A stretch of 64,000 nt of DNA from Alkaliphilus sp. NP8 (GTDB lineage: Bacteria; Bacillota; Clostridia; Peptostreptococcales; Natronincolaceae). The notes below the pieces were generated by a model. The model did not search any database and was not told the DNA's origin. It saw nothing but the letters and a program-made list of their open reading frames with translations. Made by a program: the position numbers and the translations under genes. Shown here one piece after another: positions 53,007-62,220 of the stretch (the stretch's first letter is position 1; each line of letters begins with the position of its first letter). The DNA lies in contig JADWMM010000027.1 in the NCBI GenBank assembly GCA_015978205.1, forward strand, positions 62,001 through 126,000, in the 5' to 3' direction.

Positions 53007-54059
53007 ATGAATCGAGTAGATAAAGATTTAGCATTTATGCTAAGATACGAAAATGTGGCTTGGTATGAAAATGGTAAAGTAAGAATATTGGATAGAAGAA
53101 TTTATCCTACAGAAGTAAAATTTGTTACATGTAATACTCATGGGGAAGTAGCACAGGCAATTACAGATATGGTAACTCAAAGCGCTGGACCATATACTGC
53201 TGCAGGAATGGGTATGGCCTTGGCAGCATATGAGTGTAAAGATATTTCTTCTAAAGACCAGATAAAACATTTAGAAGATGCTGCTTATAAGATGGCTAAT
53301 GCAAGACCTACAACAGCTAATAGAATGACTTTAGTAGTAAATGGATGTTTAAAAGTTGCTAAAAATGCAATGGAAAGTGGAAAAAAAGTAGATGAAGCTA
53401 TTTTTAACCATACTCTTAATTCTATTAATAATAGATATAGGAGAATTGGAATTGTAGCTAAGTATTTAGTAGATATGTTTCCTAAAGATGGAAATATTAT
53501 GACGCAGTGCTTTGGTGAAACAATAGTAGGTATGATGCTAAAAGAAGCTAAAAAACAGAATAATAATATAAAACTATTTTGTCCAGAGACTAGACCTTAT
53601 CTTCAAGGAGCAAGATTAACTGCAAGTGTAGCATATGACCAAGGTTTTGATGTAACTGTAATAACTGACAATATGCCAGCATTCGTTATGCAAAATAAAA
53701 AAATAGATGTATTTACATCTGCAGCAGATTCAATATGTTTAGACGGACATGTTGTTAATAAAATTGGTACAATGCAAATGGCAATTGTAGCTAAACATTT
53801 CGGAATACCTTATTTTGTAACCGGTATACCAGATAAAGATAAAGAAACTATTTCAAAAGTTAAAATAGAAGAAAGAGATCCAAGTCAAGTTTTAGAGTGC
53901 AGGGGAATTAAAAATACTATGGAAGGGGTTAAAGGGTATTATCCATCTTTTGATATTACTCCACCTCACTTAGTAAGCAGTGTAGTTACAGATAAAGGAA
54001 TATATAGCCCTTACGATTTAAACAGATATTTTGAAAGTGATGTTGAGGATTATTATTAA
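53007..54059 (+). CDS. Methylthioribose-1-P / 5-deoxyribose-1-P isomerase (MtnA family)
   Basis: eIF2B-like isomerase with ETRPYLQGARLTA and DNMPAFVMQNKKID. Confidence 0.9.
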   Translation: MNRVDKDLAFMLRYENVAWYENGKVRILDRRIYPTEVKFVTCNTHGEVAQAITDMVTQSAGPYTAAGMGMALAAYECKDISSKDQIKHLEDAAYKMANARPTTANRMTLVVNGCLKVAKNAMESGKKVDEAIFNHTLNSINNRYRRIGIVAKYLVDMFPKDGNIMTQCFGETIVGMMLKEAKKQNNNIKLFCPETRPYLQGARLTASVAYDQGFDVTVITDNMPAFVMQNKKIDVFTSAADSICLDGHVVNKIGTMQMAIVAKHFGIPYFVTGIPDKDKETISKVKIEERDPSQVLECRGIKNTMEGVKGYYPSFDITPPHLVSSVVTDKGIYSPYDLNRYFESDVEDYY

Positions 54060-54096
54060 ATATTACACTATACATTGAATATAAGGAGATGATGAA

Positions 54097-55299
54097 TTGT
54101 CTAAATTTAATTCTCATTTTAGAATGAAAGAAGAGGATGCTATTTCTTATGCTAAGGAAAATTTAGATTTTTTTGATAAAGGAGCAGTACTAAAAGCAGC
54201 AGAAATAGGAGATGGAAATATAAATTATGTTTTTAGAGTTTGGGATATAGATTCACAAAAATCTGTTGTAATAAAGCAGGCAGATACTTTACTCAGATCA
54301 TCAGGAAGACCTTTAGATGTAGATAGAAATAGAATAGAAGCAGAAGTGTTAATGATGCAAGGAAAATTAGCTTCTGAAATTACACCTAAAGTATACAAAT
54401 ATGACCCTATTATGTGTGCAGTAATTATGGAAGATATAAGTGACCATGAAAACTTTAGAAAAGCCTTGTTAAAAAGACAAACTTTTCCTAAGTTAGCAGA
54501 TCATATTAGTGCATTTATTGTAGATACTCTATTACCAAGTACGGACCTAGTTATGGATTCTGGACAGAAAAAAGATAATGTAAAAAAATACATAAATAAA
54601 GATTTATGTAAAATATCTGAGGATTTAGTTTTTACAGAGCCGTATAAGGACTATAAAGGTAGAAATGTGATTTTAGAAGAAAATTTAGAGTTTGTAAAAA
54701 GAGAACTTTATAATGACAAAAAAATAATGTTAGAAGCAGGTAAATTGAAAAATAAATTTATGAATAATACTCAAGCATTAATTCATGGAGATCTTCATTC
54801 AGGCTCAATATTTGTAACAGAAGATTCTACAAAAGTGTTAGACCCTGAGTTCGCATTTTACGGGCCTATTGGATATGATTTAGGAAATGTAATTGGAAAT
54901 TTATTTTTTGCTTGGGTTAATGCTTATGTAACTGATAATGAAGAGAAGGAATTTTTAAACTGGGTTGAAAAAACTATAGAGGATATTGTAGTTCTATTTA
55001 AAGAAAAGTTTATTAAACTATACAAACAAATAGTAACTGATGTAATGGCAAAAGAAATAGATTTTATGGAGTGGTATTTAAAACAAATATTATGTGATAC
55101 TACTGGTTTTGCAGGTCTTGAAATAATAAGAAGAGTAGTTGGAGATTCAAAAGTAGCAGATGTAACAAATATTAAAAATGTTGATGATAGAATAAAAGCA
55201 GAAAGAGTGCTTATAAAAATAGGTAAGTCTTTTATAATAAACAGAAGTAACTTTCAATCTGGCAAAGATTATATTAATGAATTCTATAATAATATATAA
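54097..55299 (+). CDS. Methylthioribose / 5-deoxyribose kinase (MtnK family)
   Basis: APH-like kinase: EIGDGNINYVFRV, HGDLHSGSIFVTE, DPEFAFYGPIGYDLG. Confidence 0.9.
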   Translation: MSKFNSHFRMKEEDAISYAKENLDFFDKGAVLKAAEIGDGNINYVFRVWDIDSQKSVVIKQADTLLRSSGRPLDVDRNRIEAEVLMMQGKLASEITPKVYKYDPIMCAVIMEDISDHENFRKALLKRQTFPKLADHISAFIVDTLLPSTDLVMDSGQKKDNVKKYINKDLCKISEDLVFTEPYKDYKGRNVILEENLEFVKRELYNDKKIMLEAGKLKNKFMNNTQALIHGDLHSGSIFVTEDSTKVLDPEFAFYGPIGYDLGNVIGNLFFAWVNAYVTDNEEKEFLNWVEKTIEDIVVLFKEKFIKLYKQIVTDVMAKEIDFMEWYLKQILCDTTGFAGLEIIRRVVGDSKVADVTNIKNVDDRIKAERVLIKIGKSFIINRSNFQSGKDYINEFYNNI

Positions 55300-55552
55300 A
55301 TAAATTATTTAGAGCTAATCTTATAATTTTTGTATACAGATATATTTATTATTTACTATTCAATATGCAATAAAAAAATGATGCTAAAAAATGAAAATAT
55401 GGTTTTGATTTAAATACCTCTAAACAAATGCAACACAATATACAAAACATGCATTTGTCGATGAATTCGTTAAATTAAACAAAGTAGCATTTTAAAAATT
55501 AATTTATATAATGTTGAAAATTCAATCTTATAATAAACGAATTTATATAAAT

Positions 55553-55581
55553 TTGACAAGCATTTGCAAAATTGTTATTAT
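55553..55581 (+). promoter_or_regulatory. SigA-type promoter upstream of putP
   Basis: TTGACA-N17-TATTAT. Confidence 0.75.
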
Positions 55582-55643
55582 ATAAACACAATAATGACAA
55601 GAAATAATATATATTTGTCAATTATTGTTAAAAAAATAACCGA

Positions 55644-55679
55644 TATTCAATATAAGATAGTCAATTTTTATATTGAATA
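55644..55679. promoter_or_regulatory. 12-bp-arm dyad in putP 5' UTR
   Basis: TATTCAATATAA-N12-TTATATTGAATA, perfect arms, 24 bp upstream of the start codon. Confidence 0.6.
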
Positions 55680-55703
55680 CACAAAAAAAGGGAGCGGTAT
55701 TTA

Positions 55704-57185
55704 ATGTTAGAAGACAGTTGGGCCATATTAGCATCATTTATATTGTATTTAGGGTTTATGTTAGGAATAGGTATTTACTATTATAAGAAAACATCAAACT
55801 TATCAGACTATGTATTAGGAGGAAGAGGGCTCGGAAGTTGGGTTACTGCAATTAGTGCACAGGCATCAGATATGAGCGGGTGGCTTTTAATGGGACTTCC
55901 AGGAGCTGCTTACCTTACAGGTATGGAATCAATATGGATAGCAGTTGGTTTAGCAGTTGGTACATTTTTAAACTGGCAATTTGTTGCTGTTAGGCTTAGA
56001 AAATATACTGAAATAGCAGGAAATTCTTTAACGCTATCATCATATTTTGGAAATAGATTTAGAGACGAGAAAAATATTTTAAGAATAGTATCTTCAGCAA
56101 TAATTGTTTTTTATTTTTCTATTTATACAGCTTCTGGATTTGTAGCTGGAGGAAAACTTTTTAGTACAGTATTTGGTTTAGATTATACACTAGCTCTTAC
56201 AATAGGGGTTATAGTTATTATAGGATATACATTTTTAGGTGGATTCATGGCAGTTAGTACTACTGATTTAATTCAAGGGATCGTAATGTTTTTTGCAGTA
56301 GTAATTATACCATCTATTGGAATTTATATAAATGGAGGAGCAGCTGCTACTTTAGATAGCATTAGAAGTTTAAATGCAGAATTTTTAAATCCATTTACAG
56401 ATGTAAATGGTAATGCTTTAGGGTTACTAACAATAATATCATCTTTTGCATGGTGTTTTGGATACTTCGGTCAACCTCATATCTTAGTTCGTTTTATGGC
56501 TATTAAGTCATCATCTCAAATCAAAAAATCAAAAAGAATTGCAATGACTTGGGTTCTTATAAGTTTAGGGGCAGCAGTTATAGTTGGTATGGTAGGAAGT
56601 GTAATTATTCCAGAATCATTAGTAGACTCAGAACAAGTATTTATGGTTATGATTAATGGCTTACTTCCATCAGCTTTAGCAGGTGTATTTTTGTCAGCTG
56701 TATTGGCTGCAATTATGAGTACTGCAGATTCGCAACTTTTAGTTACTGCATCAGCTTTTTCTGAGGATCTTTACAAGCCACTTATTAATAAAAATGCAAC
56801 ACAGAAGCAGCTTTTAAACGTAAGTAGAATTGCAGTGTTAGCAATATCAATAATTGCTTATGTAATAGCATTAAATCCAAATAGTTCAGTATTAGCAATA
56901 GTTGCAAATGCATGGGCAGGATTTGGATCAGCCTTTGGACCAGTAGTTTTATTCTCTTTATTTTGGAAGAAGATGACAAAGGAAAGTGCAGTAGCTGGAA
57001 TGGTAGTAGGTGGGGCAGTAGTGTTTATATGGGGAAATATGACTGGCGGAATTTTCGAATTATATGAAATGGTTCCTGCATTCTTCTTATCTTGTATAGT
57101 AATTGTTATAACTACTCTTTTAGGCAAAGAACCTTCAAAAGAAATACAAGATGAGTTTGACTCTGTTATGAGTAGCGAAGCATAG
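55704..57185 (+). CDS. putP: Sodium/proline symporter
   Basis: SSF-family protein with PutP-like sequence. Confidence 0.92.
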   Translation: MLEDSWAILASFILYLGFMLGIGIYYYKKTSNLSDYVLGGRGLGSWVTAISAQASDMSGWLLMGLPGAAYLTGMESIWIAVGLAVGTFLNWQFVAVRLRKYTEIAGNSLTLSSYFGNRFRDEKNILRIVSSAIIVFYFSIYTASGFVAGGKLFSTVFGLDYTLALTIGVIVIIGYTFLGGFMAVSTTDLIQGIVMFFAVVIIPSIGIYINGGAAATLDSIRSLNAEFLNPFTDVNGNALGLLTIISSFAWCFGYFGQPHILVRFMAIKSSSQIKKSKRIAMTWVLISLGAAVIVGMVGSVIIPESLVDSEQVFMVMINGLLPSALAGVFLSAVLAAIMSTADSQLLVTASAFSEDLYKPLINKNATQKQLLNVSRIAVLAISIIAYVIALNPNSSVLAIVANAWAGFGSAFGPVVLFSLFWKKMTKESAVAGMVVGGAVVFIWGNMTGGIFELYEMVPAFFLSCIVIVITTLLGKEPSKEIQDEFDSVMSSEA

Positions 57186-57225
57186 TAATAAAAATATCAA
57201 CGTTATTTATGAAAAGGGGGATAAC

Positions 57226-58224
57226 ATGAGAATTCCTAAAAAAATTAGTCTTGCGAATTTACCTACCAAGATTGAAAAATTAGAAAAACTTTCTAGTACT
57301 TTAAGAGGTCCACAAATCTATATTAAAAGAGATGATCAAACTGGAACAGAGATTTCAGGAAATAAAATAAGAAAATTAGAATTTGCAGTACAAGAGGCTA
57401 TAGATAAAGGTTGTGATATGCTCATTACATGTGGTGGTGTTCAATCTAATCATGCAAGGGCTACAGCTGCTGTTGCTGCAAAATTAGGAATGTCTTCTTA
57501 TTTGGTTTTAAGAGGGTCGAAAAAAGAGGAATTAGAAGGAAATTACTTTTTAGATAAAGTATTAGGAGCTAAAATTCGTTTTATTAGTTCAGAAGAATAT
57601 AGTAACAATTTGATGCAGATTATGCAAGAAATAAAAGAAGAAATGATTAGTAAAGGGTATAAGCCTTACATTATGCCAACAGGAGCTTCAAATGGAATTG
57701 GTACTTTTGGATATTATGCAGCAATGGACGAAATTATTAATCAAGAAAAAGAAATGGGTATAAAATTTGATGCAGTAGTTACGGCAGTAGGATCAGGTGG
57801 AACTTATGCAGGACTTTTTCTAAGAAACAAGATGTTGAAAAACAATACAAAAATATATGGTATAAATATATGTGATGATGCAGAACATTTTAAAAATGAA
57901 ATTAATGATATTTTATATGAAAGCTTTGAGTACCTAGAAGATAATATTGATTTTTCTAAGGAAGAAATAAATATTATTGATGGATATGTAGGAGAAGGAT
58001 ATGCCTTAAGTCGTTCTGAAGAACTTGAATTTATCTATGAGTTAGCAAAGTTAGAAGGTGTTATATTAGATCCTGTTTATACTGGAAAGGCTATGTACGG
58101 ATTGGTAGATCAAATAAAAAAAGGTGTATTTAAAGATTTTAAAAATATATTATTTATTCATACTGGAGGATTATTTGGTTTATTTCCAAAACGAAATGAA
58201 TTTATAATTGAAGATAATATTTAA
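57226..58224 (+). CDS. PLP-dependent D-cysteine desulfhydrase / ACC deaminase-like
   Basis: SGNKIRKLEF PLP-lysine motif, CGGVQSNHARA. Confidence 0.88.
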   Translation: MRIPKKISLANLPTKIEKLEKLSSTLRGPQIYIKRDDQTGTEISGNKIRKLEFAVQEAIDKGCDMLITCGGVQSNHARATAAVAAKLGMSSYLVLRGSKKEELEGNYFLDKVLGAKIRFISSEEYSNNLMQIMQEIKEEMISKGYKPYIMPTGASNGIGTFGYYAAMDEIINQEKEMGIKFDAVVTAVGSGGTYAGLFLRNKMLKNNTKIYGINICDDAEHFKNEINDILYESFEYLEDNIDFSKEEINIIDGYVGEGYALSRSEELEFIYELAKLEGVILDPVYTGKAMYGLVDQIKKGVFKDFKNILFIHTGGLFGLFPKRNEFIIEDNI

Positions 58225-58314
58225 AAGTGAAAATTTAGACTACTAATAAAAGGATTGATTTCCAAATATAAACATGTTAGAATGATTCTGATAAAAAAAT
58301 AACAAAATAGGAGG

Positions 58315-60039
58315 ATGGAAATGAAAAAATTAACTTTATGGTTGCTTGTATTTTCTTTAATATTTACATTTGGGTGTTCTGCAAATACCGATAATGTAGA
58401 TGAAGATATTTCAAGCACTGACTACAAGGAATCTACAAATACATATGAAGGTACAGGAATGGGCTATGGCGGTGAAATTACTATTGAGCTAGTTACTGAA
58501 GAAGACAAAATGGTAGATATTAAAATAGTATCTGAAGAAGAAACAGCTCCTGTAATGACTAGAGCATTTCCAATAATAAAACAGAGAATTTTAGAAGCTC
58601 AAACTCCTGTTGTAGATAGTGTAAGTGGAGCTACTTTTACATCTTTCGGTGTTAAGAAAGCTGTTGCAGAAGCTGCTAAGGAATACGGTAAGGACTTTGG
58701 AAAGATAACTTTAACTACTCAAGGTCCTGAAACAGAACGTAGAGATTTAGAACCTGTAGAAACTAAGCTACTTATTGTAGGTGGAGGACCTTCTGGACTT
58801 TCAGCAGCAATAAGTGCAAAAGAAGCTGGGTTAGATGATATTATATTAATTGAAAAACTAGATATTTTAAGTGGTAATGGTAAGTTTGATATGAACTTCT
58901 TTGATATGATTAATTCAAAAGCTCAAAAAGAAGATGGAATAGACATTACGCCAGAAGAGTTTGTAAAAAGTAAGGAATCAGCTTTTGATTCTGAAGAACG
59001 TAAAACTGTATGGGCTCAAGGAGCAAGTGAATTAGATGAATGGTTAAGAAGCTTTGGCGTTAATTTGAATCATAACTATGGAGATACTAGCCATATGGCA
59101 GAAAGTGATGCTTATGCAGGCGAACATATTCAAGATGGAATGGAAAAAAGAGTTGAAGAATTAGGCATAGATGTTCGCACTGGAACAAAAGGTTTAGATT
59201 TAATATTTGAAGAAGGTAAAGTTGTTGGTGTTAAAGTACAACAAAAAAATGACTACTATGATATTTTAGCAGATGCTGTAATCGTTTCAACTGGTGGTTT
59301 CTCTGCTAATGAAGATATGTTAGAAAAATATGCTCCTGGTGCTGAAATAGTTGAAACTTCTAACCAAATGGGAGCTACAGGAGATTTTGTACCTGTATTT
59401 GAAAAAAATAATATTCCATTAGAAAACATGGATGTACTTTCTGTATTTAAAATGATTATTAAAGACAGAAGAGATCTTACTGGAGCAGGGGATGGATTCA
59501 TTTTTGTTAATAAAGATGGAGAAAGGTTTGTAGATGAATCATCTAGGGGTCTTGAACTAGCTCATACTATACTAGATCAACCTGATGGAGAAGCTTATTA
59601 TGTGTACGATCAAAGACTTTATGATTCTGCGTATAGATTAAAGAAACATAATGACTTAGGATATCACGTAAAGGCAAATACTTTAGAGGAACTGGCGGAA
59701 AAACTAGGTATAGATGGAGATGCTCTTGTTAAATCAGTTGAAACATATAACAAAGCTATTGATGGAGAAATAGATGATCAATTTAGAGAAGAGCCTTTCA
59801 CTGAAAGATTCAGTGAAACTGGACCTTATTATGGTGTGCAAGTAGAATCTGCAATCCATATGACAAAAGGTGGAGTAGTAGCTAATGAAAAAGCTCAAGT
59901 TTTAAATGGAGATAAGGAAGTTATAGAGGGGCTATATGCTTCTGGTGAAGTTACTGCTACTAGTGGGGCATATAGTAGTTCTGTAGTATTTGGTAGAATA
60001 GCTGGGAAACAAGCAGCTGAATTTATACAAAGTAAATAG
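58315..60039 (+). CDS. Lipoprotein with FMN-binding domain and fumarate reductase-like flavoprotein domain
   Basis: Lipobox FTFGCSA; DSVSGATFT flavinylation motif; GGGPSGLSAAISA FAD-binding. Confidence 0.92.
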   Translation: MEMKKLTLWLLVFSLIFTFGCSANTDNVDEDISSTDYKESTNTYEGTGMGYGGEITIELVTEEDKMVDIKIVSEEETAPVMTRAFPIIKQRILEAQTPVVDSVSGATFTSFGVKKAVAEAAKEYGKDFGKITLTTQGPETERRDLEPVETKLLIVGGGPSGLSAAISAKEAGLDDIILIEKLDILSGNGKFDMNFFDMINSKAQKEDGIDITPEEFVKSKESAFDSEERKTVWAQGASELDEWLRSFGVNLNHNYGDTSHMAESDAYAGEHIQDGMEKRVEELGIDVRTGTKGLDLIFEEGKVVGVKVQQKNDYYDILADAVIVSTGGFSANEDMLEKYAPGAEIVETSNQMGATGDFVPVFEKNNIPLENMDVLSVFKMIIKDRRDLTGAGDGFIFVNKDGERFVDESSRGLELAHTILDQPDGEAYYVYDQRLYDSAYRLKKHNDLGYHVKANTLEELAEKLGIDGDALVKSVETYNKAIDGEIDDQFREEPFTERFSETGPYYGVQVESAIHMTKGGVVANEKAQVLNGDKEVIEGLYASGEVTATSGAYSSSVVFGRIAGKQAAEFIQSK

Positions 60040-60123
60040 TAAGATTTTATTGTTAATTAAAAATCAATAGTTAGGTAGCTAAAATAATAATAAGATAGTT
60101 CAAATTATGTATAGTTAAGTAAA

Positions 60124-60166
60124 AAAGACTTAGAAGAATACCAGAAGGTATGTCTTCTAAGTCTTT
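60124..60166. terminator. Terminator stem-loop
   Basis: AAAGACTTAGAAGA...TCTTCTAAGTCTTT, 14-bp stem. Confidence 0.8.
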
Positions 60167-60272
60167 AATTTATTTTTATATTGCATGAGTCCTAAGTAAC
60201 ATGTAAAAGTATAAAAGGCTATGTTATTATAATAAACCTATCCTTCCAGGAAAGAAGGGAGGTGAGTCGCAA

Positions 60273-60374
60273 TTGTCTCGACCAACACAAGACAAAGAGT
60301 ACATAGTAAAACTTATAACAGCAATCGCAGCTTTAATTACAGCAATAGCAACATTAATATCAGTAGTAAAGTAG
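60273..60374 (+). CDS. 33-aa hydrophobic peptide, candidate type I toxin
   Basis: TTG start with GGGAGGTGA RBS; MSRPTQDKEYIVKLITAIAALITAIATLISVVK. Confidence 0.75.
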   Translation: MSRPTQDKEYIVKLITAIAALITAIATLISVVK

Positions 60375-60406
60375 AAAAAGCAGGTGTTCACAGCACCTGC
60401 TTTTTC
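60374..60406. terminator. Symmetric bidirectional terminator shared by candidate toxin mRNA and antisense RNA
   Basis: GAAAAAGCAGGTG-TTCACAG-CACCTGCTTTTTC, perfect 13-bp arms with A5/T5 flanks. Confidence 0.85.
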
Positions 60407-60452
60407 TTTTAGTCACAATTGTCCCAACACATATTTAATTAATATGTTTCTT
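60374..60452 (-). ncRNA. Candidate antisense antitoxin RNA convergent with the 33-aa peptide gene
   Basis: Minus-strand promoter TTGTGT(60488-60483)-N18-TATACT(60464-60459); 5' hairpin ACATATT-AATTA-AATATGT; ends at shared terminator. Confidence 0.6.
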
Positions 60453-60557
60453 ATTCATAGTATACCATATTTATAACTTTTTACACAATAAAATAGAAAT
60501 AATTTATAAACTAATTCTTTTTGTTTATATTAAGAATATTAACTCTATATAAATTTT

Positions 60558-60600
60558 AACTATAAAAATAGTAATAGGACCTATTACTATTTTTATAGTT
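60558..60600. terminator. 43-nt near-perfect palindrome, probable bidirectional terminator
   Basis: AACTATAAAAATAGTAATAGG-A-CCTATTACTATTTTTATAGTT. Confidence 0.7.
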
Positions 60601-60715
60601 TTTAATTATTTATAATATTTTAGTTACATAATGTTTTTCCAGCTATATCTAATGTTGCTTTTCTAGCTCCTCTGTAGGTAACTCAAGTGAATTTTATGTT
60701 TTTATTTGAATATTA

Positions 60716-61747
60716 CTATTTTACAAACTCCTCTTTAATATTTACACTACCATCTTCGTATTTAGAAAATCTGCCCTTGTTTTTTATATTAACAGGGTCA
60801 CTTCTATCCCAAGGCCAACCACCAAATTTAGTAGCATTATAATCTGAATATGCTTGTTTAATTTCATCCATATTATTCATTACAAATGGACCATAATTCA
60901 CTACAGGTTCATTTATAGGTTCACCTTCTAATAATAATAAGTAGCTATCTTTTTCACCATTTACAATTTCTATTTCCTCATCTCCAGCTAATTTCAAACT
61001 ACTATTAGTTTTTATAATGTTATTATCAATAGATATATTTTTTCCTTTATAATAATATAAATTTCTATTTAAAGAAGAAGAAATACTTGGCAAAGTAAAG
61101 CTAGCACCTGGTTCTAAATGAATAGTCCAAATTCCAACATGGTTATCTTTGTTATTAGCCCAGGAATTAGGGTTAGGGTCTAAGCTGTCTACATTTTTAT
61201 AAGAGCCTGCAATTACATTTATTGTAGCTATATTTCCAGAATCATTTTTTTCTTTTACAGTTGGGATATCCTCTGCCCATAACATTTTATAACTAGGTTC
61301 TACAAATTTATCTTTAGCTGGTAAGTTTAGCCATATTTGAAATAACTCCAAAGTGTTCTCCTTATCGTCATGTACTAAAGGGAACATTTCTGCATGTTGC
61401 ATTCCACTTCCAGCAGTCATCCATTGAACATCACCAGCACCGTATCTGCCAGTTGCACCTCTAGAGTCAGAGTGGTCTACATAGCCTTGAAGAACTACAG
61501 TTACTGTTTCAAAACCTCTATGTGGATGCACTGGAAATCCAGGAACATTTTTACCGTGATACATCTTCCAGCTATAGCTAAGGTCAAAATCATTTCCTAT
61601 GTTTCTTCCATTTAATTCTGATTTATCTACTTCCATATTTCCATTTCCACTAGGGTAATAATCTATATGATGCATTCTTGCTAAGTATGGATCTCCTACA
61701 TCTTCTCGAAACTTAAAATCTTCTATGCTAATAATTTTTTTATCCAT
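60716..61747 (-). CDS. Pirin-family protein
   Basis: HHIDYYPSG...FPVHPHRGFETVTVVLQGYVDHSDSRG...MTAGSGMQHAEMF. Confidence 0.95.
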   Translation of the reverse strand: MDKKIISIEDFKFREDVGDPYLARMHHIDYYPSGNGNMEVDKSELNGRNIGNDFDLSYSWKMYHGKNVPGFPVHPHRGFETVTVVLQGYVDHSDSRGATGRYGAGDVQWMTAGSGMQHAEMFPLVHDDKENTLELFQIWLNLPAKDKFVEPSYKMLWAEDIPTVKEKNDSGNIATINVIAGSYKNVDSLDPNPNSWANNKDNHVGIWTIHLEPGASFTLPSISSSLNRNLYYYKGKNISIDNNIIKTNSSLKLAGDEEIEIVNGEKDSYLLLLEGEPINEPVVNYGPFVMNNMDEIKQAYSDYNATKFGGWPWDRSDPVNIKNKGRFSKYEDGSVNIKEEFVK

Positions 61748-61995
61748 TTAATCCCCTCCATTTTATAAGTTATAAAATTTATATTTATATTTATACCTAT
61801 TATAAAGAACATTAAACTTATTCATATGGGATTAATAAATAAGTTAAATAAAAGTAAAAGTTAACATACTTAATATTCTTATTGTAGTAATGTATAATAG
61901 AAATAATAAATCCATATATGTTAGTCTTATTAAAGATAGTATAATATTAATATATAGAAAAAACATTCACACAATTTAATAAAGGAGAGATAAAC

Positions 61996-62220
61996 TTGGG
62001 TAATAATCATAATTTAAAAGCAGGTAAGAAATATAAACATTATAAAGGAAATGAATATTTAGTATTACATTTAGCTAAACACACAGAAACAGAAGAAGAA
62101 CTAGTTGTATACAAAGCATTGTATGGTGAATATGGAATCTGGGTAAGGCCTTTAGATATGTTTTTGGAGGAAGTTGAAGTAGATGGCGAGATGGTAAAAA
62201 GGTTTTCTGAGGTAGAATAG
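61996..62220 (+). CDS. DUF1653-family protein
   Basis: YKHYKGNEYLVLHLAKHTETEEELVVYKALYGEYGIWVRPLDMFLEEV. Confidence 0.9.
   Translation: MGNNHNLKAGKKYKHYKGNEYLVLHLAKHTETEEELVVYKALYGEYGIWVRPLDMFLEEVEVDGEMVKRFSEVE

Noticed and set aside
60606-60690. Minus-strand open stretch VTYRGARKATLDIAGKTLCN* downstream of pirin
   Set aside because: Looks like the end of a decayed gene, but too short to assign a family.
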